NCBI GenBank assembly: GCA_903927615.1
Contig: CAIYNU010000017.1
Coordinates: 62,001 to 126,000, forward strand
DNA length: 64,000 nt
Source: an uncultured Rhodospirillales bacterium
GTDB lineage: Bacteria; Pseudomonadota; Alphaproteobacteria; Azospirillales; Azospirillaceae
Direction: 5' to 3'
Part shown: positions 44,397-53,493 of the stretch, one piece after another
Layout: each line of letters starts with the position of its first letter
Numbering within the stretch: position 1 is the first letter of the stretch
The notes under the pieces: generated by a model
What the model was told of the DNA's origin: nothing
The model's input: only the letters and a program-made list of their open reading frames with translations
Database searches by the model: none
Made by a program: the position numbers and the translations under genes

Positions 44397-45704
44397 TCAT
44401 GGGCCAGCGGTCTCCGGCGGCGAAATCCCGGCGTCGACCAGCAGGGGGTGCAAAGCCGTCAGGGCGACGGAAACCACCTGGCGATGGGCCGTGGTGAGCC
44501 GGCCGGCGGCGTCGGCCAGCCGGCGGCGGGTCTCGGCATCGGCGAGCAACTGGCCGACGGCTTCGGCCAGTCGGGTGCCGTCGGGAACCGGCCAGGCGGC
44601 CCCGGCCTCAATCAACTGTTTGGCGATTTCCGCGAAATTTCCCATATGCGGACCGAACACCAGGGCGCAGCCCAACTGCGCCGGTTCGATCGGGTTCTGG
44701 CCGCCGTGCGGTACCAGGGAGCCACCGACACACACCACCGGCGCCAGCCGGTACAACACGCCCATTTCGCCAAGGGTGTCGGCGACATAAGCGTCGTCGC
44801 CCGCCCCCGGCAACGCGCCGTTGGACCGGCAGCCGGCGGTCAGGCCGTGGGTTGTCAGCAGGGCCTGGATCTCGCGCCCCCGGTGGGGATGCCGGGGCGC
44901 GATGACGGTCAACAGGCCGGGCAGGCGGGCGGCCAGGGCCTTGTGGACCTGGGCCGCGATGGCGTCCTCGCCGGGATGGCTGCTGGCCAGGAGCCATACC
45001 GGCCGCCCGGTCAGGGACTGGGACAGGGCCGACAGGGAGTCGGCGGCGGCGGGGGGGGGCTCGGAGGAATATTTCAGGTTGCCGGTGGTTTTGACCTCGG
45101 TGGCCCCCAAGCCGCGCAGGCGTTCGGCATCGGCGGCGGTCTGAGCCAGACACAGCCGGAAGGCCCCCAGCAGCGGTCCGATGAACCCGGGGACGCGGTG
45201 CCAGCGCCGGAACGAACGCTCGGACATGCGGGCGTTGACCAGCGCCGCCCGCAACCGCCGCCGCCCGATCTCCCACAGCATATTGGGCCAGATTTCCGAC
45301 TCGATCCACAAGATGAGGTCGGGTTGCCAGTGATCGAGGAACCGTGAGACGTAGCCCGGCCGATCCACCGGCACGAACTGGTGGATGGCCCGCACCGGCA
45401 GACGCCGGGACATCAATTGCGCCGAGGTGACGGTGCCGGTCGTGACCAGGATATGAAGCCGGGGGTCCGCCGCGATCAGGCGATGGATCAGCATCAGAAT
45501 CGACAGGGATTCGCCAACGCTGGCGGCGTGGAACCAGACCAGCGGTCCCGGCGGCCGGGGACACGACGACACGCCCAGGCGCTCATCCTGACGCGCCGGG
45601 TCTTCCTTGCCGGCGATACGGCGACGATGGAGGTAGTACCGGATCACTGGCCCTCCCACTTGGGTCAGGCCGCGATAGAGTGTTTGAAGCATACCAGTGA
45701 TCAT
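44397..45704 (-). CDS. waaA: Kdo transferase WaaA
   Basis: WaaA adds Kdo residues to lipid IVA. The 435-residue protein has an N-terminal membrane anchor, WFHAASVGES (57-66), the WIESEIWPN motif, LVNARMSERSFRRW, a GNLKY stretch and the nucleotide-sugar end GGSLVPHGGQNPIEPA. The start at 45704 lies in a gap of 68 bases after the glycosyltransferase gene. It is in the lipid A cluster with lpxK and the LpxL-type gene. Confidence 0.95.
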   Translation of the reverse strand: MITGMLQTLYRGLTQVGGPVIRYYLHRRRIAGKEDPARQDERLGVSSCPRPPGPLVWFHAASVGESLSILMLIHRLIAADPRLHILVTTGTVTSAQLMSRRLPVRAIHQFVPVDRPGYVSRFLDHWQPDLILWIESEIWPNMLWEIGRRRLRAALVNARMSERSFRRWHRVPGFIGPLLGAFRLCLAQTAADAERLRGLGATEVKTTGNLKYSSEPPPAAADSLSALSQSLTGRPVWLLASSHPGEDAIAAQVHKALAARLPGLLTVIAPRHPHRGREIQALLTTHGLTAGCRSNGALPGAGDDAYVADTLGEMGVLYRLAPVVCVGGSLVPHGGQNPIEPAQLGCALVFGPHMGNFAEIAKQLIEAGAAWPVPDGTRLAEAVGQLLADAETRRRLADAAGRLTTAHRQVVSVALTALHPLLVDAGISPPETAGP

Positions 45705-45773
45705 AGACCTGCCGTCCGCCGGCTCTGTAGCATACCCTTGTACGCCGCGCCCGGTCTTTCGGGCAACGCCTTG

Positions 45774-46841
45774 TCAAGGGGCGGCGGTATCCGGATCCGT
45801 CGGTTCGGACGGGCACGGGATGGGGCGCGTCGAGCGAAAAGTCGTGAAGGGTTGAAGGTTGCTGAGAAACTGCTCGGCCGAGGCCCGCCACGAGTATTTC
45901 AACGCGAATTCACGACACCGTTCGGGAGAGAAGGTCAGGGCCGTGCGGACCGCCCGACCCAGGTCGGTGTCCAGGCAGCCCACATCATTGGCCCCATCAA
46001 TCACGTCCAGCGGTCCCGCTACCGGATAGGCGGCAACCGGAACCCCGGAGGCCAAAGCCTCCAGCAGCACCAAACCGAAGGTATCGGTGCGCGACGGGAA
46101 CACGAAGACGTCGGCGGCGGCATAGTACTTGGCCAGCTCCTCGCCATGTTGGGCGCCGACGAAACGGACCTGGGGATAGCGGTTCTTCAACTCGGCCAGT
46201 TGCGGGCCGCAGCCGACCACGTACTTGGTGCCCTCCAGGTCGAGGGCCAGAAAAGCCTCGATGTTCTTTTCGATGGCAACTCTGCCGACATACATGGAAA
46301 TCGGCCGTGGGTCGGTCAGGAACGACTTGTCGCGAGGACGGAACAATTCGGTGTCGACGCCGCGGGTCCAGTGGCGGATATTGGTGAAGCCGCGGGCGCG
46401 CAAGGCCTGTTCGATCGAGGCGGTGGCGACCATCATCGCCGCCGCGGGACGGTGGAAACGGCGGACCACGGCGTAACTGAGGAACAGCGGAATGGGGGCC
46501 CGGTCGCGGATGTATTCCGGAAACCGGGTGTGATACGCGGTGGTGAACGGGATGCCCCGTTTGATGCAGTACCGTCTTGCCGCGTGGCCGAGCGGCCCCT
46601 CGGTTGCAACATGGATGGCGTCGGGATCCATGGCATCAATCAGCCGGCACAACTTGCGTCCGGCGGCAATGGCCAGCCGGATTTCCGGATAGGTTGGCAA
46701 GGGCACCGTCCGAAACCGCTCCGGTCCGATGACCTCGACGGTGTGGCCCATTTTTTGCAGCTCGTCGCGTACGGTGGCAATCGTTCGGACGACCCCGTTC
46801 ACCTGTGGATACCAGGCGTCGGTCACCACCAGAATGTTCAC
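45774..46841 (-). CDS. GT4 glycosyltransferase
   Basis: A 355-residue GT-B glycosyltransferase. I chose GTG at 46841 (reading MNILVVTDAW) because it shares the GTGA overlap with the stop of the upstream phosphoesterase and homology begins there; the longer open frame adds 39 unlikely residues. NILVVTDAWYPQVNGVVRT, GRVAIEKNIEAFL and RTDTFGLVLLEALASGVP (the E-x7-E type motif) are visible. Pairing with a LpxH-like phosphoesterase is frequent in alphaproteobacteria. The sugar and acceptor are unknown; a glycolipid role is likely. Confidence 0.88.
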   Translation of the reverse strand: MNILVVTDAWYPQVNGVVRTIATVRDELQKMGHTVEVIGPERFRTVPLPTYPEIRLAIAAGRKLCRLIDAMDPDAIHVATEGPLGHAARRYCIKRGIPFTTAYHTRFPEYIRDRAPIPLFLSYAVVRRFHRPAAAMMVATASIEQALRARGFTNIRHWTRGVDTELFRPRDKSFLTDPRPISMYVGRVAIEKNIEAFLALDLEGTKYVVGCGPQLAELKNRYPQVRFVGAQHGEELAKYYAAADVFVFPSRTDTFGLVLLEALASGVPVAAYPVAGPLDVIDGANDVGCLDTDLGRAVRTALTFSPERCREFALKYSWRASAEQFLSNLQPFTTFRSTRPIPCPSEPTDPDTAAP

Positions 46842-47644
46842 GCCGCCGCCCTGACCGGTTGTTGCCGAAGCACCTCCGTCCAGTTGATGATCTCCAGCTC
46901 CCCGGTCGTGTGTTCGACCAAGGCGGTGCAGGATTCTACCCAATCGCCGTCGTTGCAATACAGGATACCTTCCATGTTGCGCATCTCGGCCGTATGGATA
47001 TGGCCACAGATGACACCGTCAACCTCGCGTCGCCGCGCTTCTTCGGCCAGGGCCGTCTCGTAGTTGCCGATATACTCGACGGCCGATTTGGCCCGTTGCT
47101 TCAAGTAAGCGGCGATCGACCAATAGGTAAAGCCCAACCTGCGGCGGACGAAATTGAGCCCGGTATTGAGGTGAAGCAGCATGATATAGGCTTGGTCGCC
47201 GATCAGTGCCAGCCACTTGGCATATCTGACCACCGCGTCGAATTGGTCGCCATGAATGACCAGGAAACGGCGTCCGTCGGCGGTCTGATGGATGATCTCG
47301 TTCACCACCGTCACGCCACCGAACTGTATGCCGATATATTCCCGGGCCGTTTCATCGTGATTGCCTGGAATGTAGAAGACATGGGTGCCTTTGCGCGCCC
47401 GGCGCAGGATTTTCTGAACCACGTCGTTGTGCGATTGGGGCCAGTACCAATTCCGCTTCAATCGCCAGCCGTCGACGATATCGCCAACCAGATACAGATA
47501 CTCTGAATCACTGTATTTCAGGAAGTCGAGCAGATACTCAGCCTTGCTGCCCCGCGTGCCCAGGTGGACGTCCGAAATCCAGATCGAGCGATAGGTTCGC
47601 TTGCCGGCTACGGGCTCCATTAACTGACTCGACACAGGCTCCAT
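46838..47644 (-). CDS. UDP-2,3-diacylglucosamine diphosphatase-like metallophosphoesterase
   Basis: A 268-residue calcineurin-like phosphoesterase with all metal motifs: SDVHLG, GDIVDGW, GNHDE, HGDQFD and GHIHTAEM. It resembles LpxH-type hydrolases, which cleave UDP-diacylglucosamine in lipid A synthesis, and is placed upstream of the lipid A genes. It could instead act on another nucleotide or lipid pyrophosphate. Two ATGs are possible: 47644 (GGAG 7 bases upstream) and 47620; they arise from a 24-base duplication of the first codons (MEPVSSQL-MEPV). Confidence 0.85.
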   Translation of the reverse strand: MEPVSSQLMEPVAGKRTYRSIWISDVHLGTRGSKAEYLLDFLKYSDSEYLYLVGDIVDGWRLKRNWYWPQSHNDVVQKILRRARKGTHVFYIPGNHDETAREYIGIQFGGVTVVNEIIHQTADGRRFLVIHGDQFDAVVRYAKWLALIGDQAYIMLLHLNTGLNFVRRRLGFTYWSIAAYLKQRAKSAVEYIGNYETALAEEARRREVDGVICGHIHTAEMRNMEGILYCNDGDWVESCTALVEHTTGELEIINWTEVLRQQPVRAAA

Positions 47645-47654
47645 TAACTGACTC
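47613..47654. repeat. duplication at the start of the LpxH-like gene
   Basis: An 18-base identical block (47613-47630 and 47637-47654) with a 24-base period duplicates the start codon and first residues in frame. It creates two candidate starts eight codons apart. Confidence 0.9.
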
Positions 47655-47829
47655 CATTGGCGATCCGCAAAACCGGTAGGCCTATACCGCTAAAATGCCC
47701 CTTTGCCAATCGAACCCAAGCCATCCCAAGGCGGGGTTGGTCAAAATTCTCAAAACCATCATACGTCCATCGCATGTGTGTAACAGGTTTGTCATGGCTT
47801 TGCAAGGATGCACCGCAACAGGGGACGGT

Positions 47830-49173
47830 TTACAGGCCGGCGATGGTCATGCCGTCAACCCGAACGGTTGGGGCATCCACGCCGTAACGGAATTCCAGGT
47901 CGCTGGCGGGCTCCAGGTTCAGGAACATCTCCTTCAGATTGCCGGCCACCGTGATTTCGCTGACCGGGTAGCTGAGTTCGCCGTTCTCGATCCAGAAACC
48001 GGTGGCGCCGCGACTGTAGTCGCCGGTAATGCCGCTGACACCCATCCCCATCATCTCGGTGATGTAGAAGCCGGAGGGAATCTCGGCGATCAGGTCCCGG
48101 GCCGACTTGGTGCCGGCCGCCATATAGAAGTTGGCGGGCGAAGGGGTGGGCGGGGCCGAGGTTCCGCGGGACGCATGGCCGGTGGTCTCCAGGCCAAGCT
48201 GGCGCGCCGAACGCAGGTCCAACAGCCAGGTGGTCAACCGGCCATCCTCAATGATGGTGCGGCGGCGGACGGTGACGCCCTCGCCGTCAAACGGGCGCGA
48301 GCGCAATCCCCGGCGCACGAACGGGTCGTCGATCACCGCGACTCCGGGGGCGAAGATCGCCTGGCCCAACCGGTCCTTCAGAAAACTGGTGCCGCGCGCA
48401 ATGGACGGACCGCTGATGGCGCTGGACAGGTGGGAGAGCAGCCCACGCGACACTCGGGGGTCGTAGACCACCGGCACCTTCTGGCTTTGGACCTTGCGGG
48501 GATTGATGCGTCGCACCGCCCGTTCGCCGGCGTTCCGACCGATTTGGGCCGCGCCCGGCAAGTCGGCGGCATAGACTTTGGAGCTGAAGTCGTAGTCGCG
48601 CTCCATGCCGGTGCCGGTGCCGGCCAGGACCGCGGCCGACAGGCTGAACCGGCTGATGCCGTAGCCGCCCGAAAAGCCGTTGGAGGCCGCCAGTGCCACC
48701 TGCGAACGGCTCCAACCGGCGTCGGCGCCTTCGGAGTTGGTCACCCCGGGCACCGCCAGCGCCGCATCCTCGGCGTCCCGGGCGGTCTGGATCAGCGTTT
48801 CGGCGGTGGGTTCGGTGGTGTCGCAGATGTCCAGTTCCGGGCCGTCCAGGGCCAGCAGCGCGGGATCCGCCAGGCCGCAGAACGGGTCCTCGGGGACCAC
48901 CCGGGCCATGGCCACCGCCCGCTCCACCAACTCGGCCAGCATTTCGGGGCGGCGATCGCTGGCCGATACGATGGCCTGTCGCCGGCCGATGAAGACCCGC
49001 AGGCCCAGGTCCCCCGACTCGGCGCGCTCAACGGTTTCGGGGTTGCCCAGGCGCAGGGATACCGACAGGCTGGCGGCGTTATAGAGCACCGCATCGGCGG
49101 CGTCGGCCCCAGCCGCGAGGGCCTTCCCGATCAGAGTGTGCAGCAGGTCGAGGGCTTCTGCGTCGGCGGTCAT
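47830..49173 (-). CDS. pmbA: TldE/PmbA subunit of the TldD/E metalloprotease
   Basis: A 447-residue PmbA (TldE) protein; with TldD it forms a cytoplasmic protease used in peptide maturation. I start at 49173 (MTADAEALD), where homology begins. The glycine-rich SNGFSGGYGISRFSLS, the RINPRKVQSQKVPVVYDP block and the C-terminal MMGMGVSGITGDYSRGATGF are characteristic. As expected for the E subunit there is no HExxxH zinc motif. tldD is not in the window. It is downstream of radC on the same strand. Confidence 0.93.
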   Translation of the reverse strand: MTADAEALDLLHTLIGKALAAGADAADAVLYNAASLSVSLRLGNPETVERAESGDLGLRVFIGRRQAIVSASDRRPEMLAELVERAVAMARVVPEDPFCGLADPALLALDGPELDICDTTEPTAETLIQTARDAEDAALAVPGVTNSEGADAGWSRSQVALAASNGFSGGYGISRFSLSAAVLAGTGTGMERDYDFSSKVYAADLPGAAQIGRNAGERAVRRINPRKVQSQKVPVVYDPRVSRGLLSHLSSAISGPSIARGTSFLKDRLGQAIFAPGVAVIDDPFVRRGLRSRPFDGEGVTVRRRTIIEDGRLTTWLLDLRSARQLGLETTGHASRGTSAPPTPSPANFYMAAGTKSARDLIAEIPSGFYITEMMGMGVSGITGDYSRGATGFWIENGELSYPVSEITVAGNLKEMFLNLEPASDLEFRYGVDAPTVRVDGMTIAGL

Positions 49174-49231
49174 GACGGGTCTCCGGTGGCTCGGGCGGGG
49201 CTTCGGCGGGGCGTGGGCGACGGGGCTTTGG

Positions 49232-49972
49232 TTACAAGAGCCCCAGCGTCTTGAAACTGGTGGTTTTGCCGCGGGCAATGATCAGGTGGTCGTGGACGGT
49301 GATGCCCAAGGCCGCGGCGGCGCGGACCACTTCCTTGGTCAGAAAAATGTCGTCACGGGACGGGGTCGGGTCGCCGGCGGGGTGGTTGTGGACCAGGATC
49401 ACCGCCTGGGCGCCCAGCTCGAGGGCGCGCCGGACAATCTCGCGCGGGTAAGCGGGGGTATGGTCAATGGTTCCGCGCTGTTGCACCTCGTCGGAGATCA
49501 GCGCGTTTTTGCGGTCGAGAAACAGCAGGCGCAACTGTTCGGTGGTCTCGTGGCCCATGGCCGCCTGGCAGTAATTGACCAGGGTGTCCCAGCCGGCCAG
49601 AACCGGCCGGTTCATCACCTGCCCACGGGTGGCGCGCAAGGCCGCGGCACCGACCACGGTCAGCGCGGTGATGGTGGCGTCGCTGAAGTTGAAGGCCTGG
49701 CGCAGGCGGTCGGGCGACGCGGTGACCAACGCCCACAGGCTGCCGAATTCCTGGATCAGCGCCTTGGCCAGCGGTTTCACGTCACGCCGGGGCAGGGCCG
49801 GGAACAGCAGCAGCTCCACCAGCTCGTATTCCTGGAGACCGTCCGCGCCGGCCCCCAGGAACCGCTGACGCAAACGGTCCCGATGGCCGATGTAGTGGGG
49901 CGGCGGCTTGGCCGGGTCCGCCGGTTCGGCGGGGTCGGCGGCGTGCTGGGAAGGGTTGGCCGGCGCGGTCAC
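49232..49972 (-). CDS. radC: RadC-family JAMM/MPN protein
   Basis: A 246-residue RadC protein with an N-terminal helix-hairpin-helix-like domain (LLFPALPRRDVKPLAKAL) and a C-terminal MPN domain with the metal motif VHNHPAGDPTPSRDD. Despite its name its role in repair is uncertain. It lies 11 bases downstream of map on the same strand, as in many alphaproteobacteria. Confidence 0.95.
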   Translation of the reverse strand: MTAPANPSQHAADPAEPADPAKPPPHYIGHRDRLRQRFLGAGADGLQEYELVELLLFPALPRRDVKPLAKALIQEFGSLWALVTASPDRLRQAFNFSDATITALTVVGAAALRATRGQVMNRPVLAGWDTLVNYCQAAMGHETTEQLRLLFLDRKNALISDEVQQRGTIDHTPAYPREIVRRALELGAQAVILVHNHPAGDPTPSRDDIFLTKEVVRAAAALGITVHDHLIIARGKTTSFKTLGLL

Positions 49973-49983
49973 AGGGCGGCGCC

Positions 49984-50802
49984 TCAGTAGGGTGGTTTGG
50001 TGAACCCGGCGGGCGACAGGGTGAAGATTTCGCAGCCGTCCGGCGTGACGCCCAGCGAGTGTTCGAACTGGGCCGACAGCGATTTGTCCTTGGTGACGGC
50101 GGTCCAGCCGTCCCCCAAAACCTTGACCTCGAAGCGGCCGGCATTGATCATCGGTTCGATGGTGAAGAACATGCCTTCACGCAACACCAGCCCGGTGCCG
50201 GGCTGGCCGTAATGCAACACCGAGGGCGGCTCGTGGAACACCCGCCCCAGACCGTGGCCGCAGAAGTCCCGCACCACCGAGAACCGGTTCGCTTCGGTGT
50301 ACTGCTGGATGGCGTGGCCGACATCCCCCAGCGTCGCTCCCGGCCGGACCGCCGCGATCCCCAGCATCAGGGCCTCGTAGGTCACGTCGATCAGACGACG
50401 GGCCTTCAGGGTCACGTTGGTTCCGGCCAGATACATCCGACTGCTGTCGCCGTACCAGCCATCCAGGATCGGCGTCACGTCGATGTTCAGGATATCGCCG
50501 TCGTGGAGCCGCTTTTCGCCTGGGATGCCGTGGCAGACCACATGATTGATCGAAACGCAGGTGGCCTTGGGAAACCCCCGATAGCCCAGCGGCGCGGGAA
50601 TGGCGCCATGGTCCCGGATAAACTGTTCGCACATGCGATCAAGTTCCCCGGTGGACACGCCCGGCTGGACATAGGGCGTGATGAAGTCGAGGGTGGCCGC
50701 GGCCAGCCGACCGGCCGCCCGCATCCCCGCGAAGTCTTCGGGGCGGTAAATGCGGACCGGTTGGCCGCCATCTTCCTGGTTCGCCGTCTGCGCCTGATTC
50801 AT
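49984..50802 (-). CDS. map: methionine aminopeptidase type I
   Basis: MAP removes N-terminal methionine from new proteins. The 272-residue protein has all five metal ligands: Asp in LNIDVTPI, Asp in GDSSRMYL, His in CGHGLGRVFHE, Glu in FTIEPMI and Glu in SAQFEHSLGV. It is between sfsA and radC on the same strand. The N-terminal extension (about 1-20) is short and polar. Confidence 0.97.
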   Translation of the reverse strand: MNQAQTANQEDGGQPVRIYRPEDFAGMRAAGRLAAATLDFITPYVQPGVSTGELDRMCEQFIRDHGAIPAPLGYRGFPKATCVSINHVVCHGIPGEKRLHDGDILNIDVTPILDGWYGDSSRMYLAGTNVTLKARRLIDVTYEALMLGIAAVRPGATLGDVGHAIQQYTEANRFSVVRDFCGHGLGRVFHEPPSVLHYGQPGTGLVLREGMFFTIEPMINAGRFEVKVLGDGWTAVTKDKSLSAQFEHSLGVTPDGCEIFTLSPAGFTKPPY

Positions 50803-50888
50803 GGGTTCACTGGTGTCGTGGCTAAGGCTGTCGTCGAGGGAACACTGCGGTCGGGTTACGCTTTACGTCGGGTTGCCTCGAATTCCCG

Positions 50889-51605
50889 TCACCGCCCGGC
50901 GAAGGGCAGGGGCCGGTCGATGTCCACACCATGGAGGGTGACGGTACAGGCGTAACAAATGGCCTCCACTCCGGCCGCTTTCGCGCGATCGAGACCCACG
51001 GCATAGACCGGATCCAGATCGTCGGCAACACGGAAGGTGTCACAGTCGGCGCGTTGAACAAGATAGAGCATCACCGCCCGGCCGCCAGAGGCCACCACGG
51101 CGCTCAACTCTTCCAGATGGCGGGCGCCCCGGGCGGTCGGACAGTCGGGGAACTCGGCGACCCGGCCGCAGCCCTGGCCGGGGCGGCGCAGGTGGACGTT
51201 TTTGACCTCGACGTAACAGGGCGGGCGGTCCGGGGATTCCAGCAGCAGGTCGACCCGGGACGCCTGACCATAGCGGACTTCGCGGCGCAGGTGCGGATAG
51301 CCGGTCAGCTCCGGAATCCGCCCGGCGGCGATGGCTTCGGCGACGATGCGGTTGGGATGCAGCGTGTTGACGCCGACCAGCGCGCCGTCGGCCTGGATCA
51401 CCTCCAGGGTCAGCGGGTACTTGCGCTTGGCATTGAGCGAACGCGACAGCCAGACCGCCGAGCCGGGCCGATCCAGCCCGATCATGGCGCCGGAATTCGG
51501 AACATGGACGGTCGTCGCTGCGCCGTCGGCCAGCACCACATCGGCCAGGAACCGCTTGTAGCGCCGGACCAGATGGGCCGGGAGCAGCGGGGTGTCGAAG
51601 TTCAT
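50889..51605 (-). CDS. sfsA: SfsA-family protein
   Basis: A 238-residue SfsA homologue with start at 51605 ([13 protein letters not shown]); the longer open frame has no support. [45 protein letters not shown] and [18 protein letters not shown] are family signatures, and the fold belongs to the PD-(D/E)XK superfamily. SfsA was named for sugar fermentation stimulation; biochemical function is still unclear. It begins the sfsA-map-radC-pmbA run. Confidence 0.94.
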   Translation of the reverse strand: MNFDTPLLPAHLVRRYKRFLADVVLADGAATTVHVPNSGAMIGLDRPGSAVWLSRSLNAKRKYPLTLEVIQADGALVGVNTLHPNRIVAEAIAAGRIPELTGYPHLRREVRYGQASRVDLLLESPDRPPCYVEVKNVHLRRPGQGCGRVAEFPDCPTARGARHLEELSAVVASGGRAVMLYLVQRADCDTFRVADDLDPVYAVGLDRAKAAGVEAICYACTVTLHGVDIDRPLPFAGR

Positions 51606-51720
51606 GGGCTCCCTTGCCTTTTGTCGCGGACCGGTCATTGTTGCACGGGGCGTGCCTGCCAGGGGAGCCGTTCGTGGACCAGCCACCCGATCATAGCGTG
51701 ACCAGCGGCGGGGATCGGTG

Positions 51721-52140
51721 ATGATTCCGGTGACGCGCACTATTGCCCTCGACGAGCGGGAACTCGAGGAGACGTTCATCCGGGCCTCGGGTCCGGGCGG
51801 TCAAAACGTCAACAAGGTGTCCAGCGCGGTGCAGCTTCGGTTCGACGTCCGGCACTCGCCGTCTCTGCCCGAACCGGTGCGCGAGCGGCTGGAGCGGCTG
51901 GCCGGCAGTCGGTTGACCCGCGACGGCGTGTTGATCATCACCGCCCAGCGGTTCCGGACCCAGGAGCGCAACCGCGAGGACGCGGTGGCCCGGCTGGTCG
52001 AACTGGTGCAGCGGGCCGCGGTGGCGCCGGTGCCGCGTCGGCCGACCCGGCCGACCCTGGGCAGCCGCCAGCGCCGGTTGGAGGCCAAGGGCCAGCGGTC
52101 GGTGGTCAAGAAGCTGCGCGGCGAGCCGTTCGAAGAGTAG
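51721..52140 (+). CDS. arfB: ribosome rescue peptidyl-tRNA hydrolase ArfB
   Basis: A 139-residue ArfB/YaeJ protein, which hydrolyses peptidyl-tRNA on stalled ribosomes. The catalytic GGQ is in [15 protein letters not shown] and the basic C-terminal tail ([19 protein letters not shown]) that enters the mRNA channel is present. ATG at 51721 is preferred; a GTG lies one codon upstream. Divergent from sfsA. Confidence 0.93.
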   Translation: MIPVTRTIALDERELEETFIRASGPGGQNVNKVSSAVQLRFDVRHSPSLPEPVRERLERLAGSRLTRDGVLIITAQRFRTQERNREDAVARLVELVQRAAVAPVPRRPTRPTLGSRQRRLEAKGQRSVVKKLRGEPFEE

Positions 52141-52320
52141 CGGTGTCTCAATCCCGGCCGGTTGAGGCAGCGGCATGATGGCGCGCCGTTGCCTGTCGGT
52201 TGATCGCCCGTTGACGGCGCCTGTCGTCATAAGGGATGATCGGTACGTCAGCTCTTGGATCGGATTGTCCGGGTCGTCGACCGCAGTGTCGCAGTGAGGG
52301 AACGTGGCGGGAGGGGCGCG

Positions 52321-52755
52321 ATGGCGCTGGTGCAATGGCAAGCGGAGTTGAGTGTCGGCGTTGAAATCTTGGATCAGGATCATCGCAACCTGTTTTCCAT
52401 GCTGAACGAGTTGTACGATGCCGTTCAGTCTGGAATTGAGCTGGCCGTCCTGACCTCACTGTTGGATCGGCTGGCGCAGTACACCCAGGATCATTTCCAG
52501 CGCGAAGAAGCCTTGATGAAAGCGTGCGGATATCCCGATATCGCCGCTCATTGCGACGAACATGAGCAATTGGCAGTCAAGGTGAGCGAATTACAACGGC
52601 GACTGGCCGGCAGTTCCCTGGAGTTCCTGAGTCTGGAATTGCTGGTGCTGTTCAAGACCTGGCTGGCCTCTCACATTCGTGTTTCCGATTTTCAGTACAA
52701 GCCCTATCTGGTGGCATGGACCCGAAGCCACAGTGAAACGGCGCCCAAAGCCTGA
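52321..52755 (+). CDS. bacteriohemerythrin
   Basis: The 144-residue product starts at 52321 behind GGGAGGGG. All di-iron ligands are present: H21 (DQDHRNLF), H58 and E62 (HFQREE), H77 and H81 (HCDEH), H118 and D123 (HIRVSD). It is a classical single-domain bacteriohemerythrin and unlike the one at 10580 has the typical W-x-x-x-x-SVGV start. It stands alone, so function (oxygen delivery, sensing or storage) is unknown. Confidence 0.95.
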   Translation: MALVQWQAELSVGVEILDQDHRNLFSMLNELYDAVQSGIELAVLTSLLDRLAQYTQDHFQREEALMKACGYPDIAAHCDEHEQLAVKVSELQRRLAGSSLEFLSLELLVLFKTWLASHIRVSDFQYKPYLVAWTRSHSETAPKA

Positions 52756-52895
52756 GTGTCTGCGCGTATACCGCGGTTATTCGCGAACCGGCGGCGTCCG
52801 GGCCACAAGTCGTCTGGCAACCATGGCCCACACTTCGCTAGAATGCGTCCTCAGTCGGTGAGGGGTGCCCGCTCGGGCGCCGAAAGGGAGGAAGC

Positions 52896-53477
52896 GTGAC
52901 GATACCAGCCCGTTTGTTCGCGGTGGCGATGGCGGCGATTCTGCTGAGTCTGCTGGAGGCGGTTTCGGCGGTGCCGGTCCGGGCGCAGGTCTCGTTGCTG
53001 GCGCCCTCGGATCTGATCGTCGCGGTCGGTGCCGGTGATGTCGACAAGGTCAAGAGCCTGCTGATCCATGGCGGCAAGCCCGACAGTACCGATATCCATG
53101 GCACCACGGCGCTGATCTTTGCCATCAAGGCCGGCAATGCCGACATGGTCGCGGCCCTGCTGGCCGGCGGCGCCCATGTCGGCATGACCGACAAGGAAGA
53201 CAACACGCCGTTGATCTGGGCCGCCGACGTTGGGGATGCGGCGATCGTCAAGCAGTTGCTGGCGGCCCGCGCCAAAGTCAACCAGGAGAACCGGCAGGGT
53301 CTGACCGCGTTAATGGCGGCGGCCCGCAACGGCAGGACCGAGGTGATGGAGGTGCTGTTGAACGCAGGGGCCGCGATCGATAAAAGCGACTACACCGGTC
53401 GGGACGCCCTGGCCTGGGCGGCCGAGAGTCGCACGCCGGCGGCGGCGGCGCTGTTGCGCCGGTTTGGCGCCCACTGA
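52896..53477 (+). CDS. exported ankyrin-repeat protein
   Basis: A 193-residue protein with a signal peptide (about 1-30, ending VRAQ) and four to five ankyrin repeats (for example GTTALIFAIKAGNADMVAAL and GLTALMAAARNGRTEVMEVL). GAGG-type ribosome site (GGGAGGAAGCG) precedes the ATG. Ankyrin repeats bind proteins; here probably in the periplasm. Partner unknown. The 3' end is 16 bases before the cbiB start chosen here. Confidence 0.9.
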   Translation: MTIPARLFAVAMAAILLSLLEAVSAVPVRAQVSLLAPSDLIVAVGAGDVDKVKSLLIHGGKPDSTDIHGTTALIFAIKAGNADMVAALLAGGAHVGMTDKEDNTPLIWAADVGDAAIVKQLLAARAKVNQENRQGLTALMAAARNGRTEVMEVLLNAGAAIDKSDYTGRDALAWAAESRTPAAAALLRRFGAH

Positions 53478-53493
53478 CCGACGGTTGTCGCCC

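Noticed and set aside
47695-49254. 519-codon plus-strand frame opposite pmbA
   Set aside because: Antisense shadow; pmbA on the other strand has clear family motifs.
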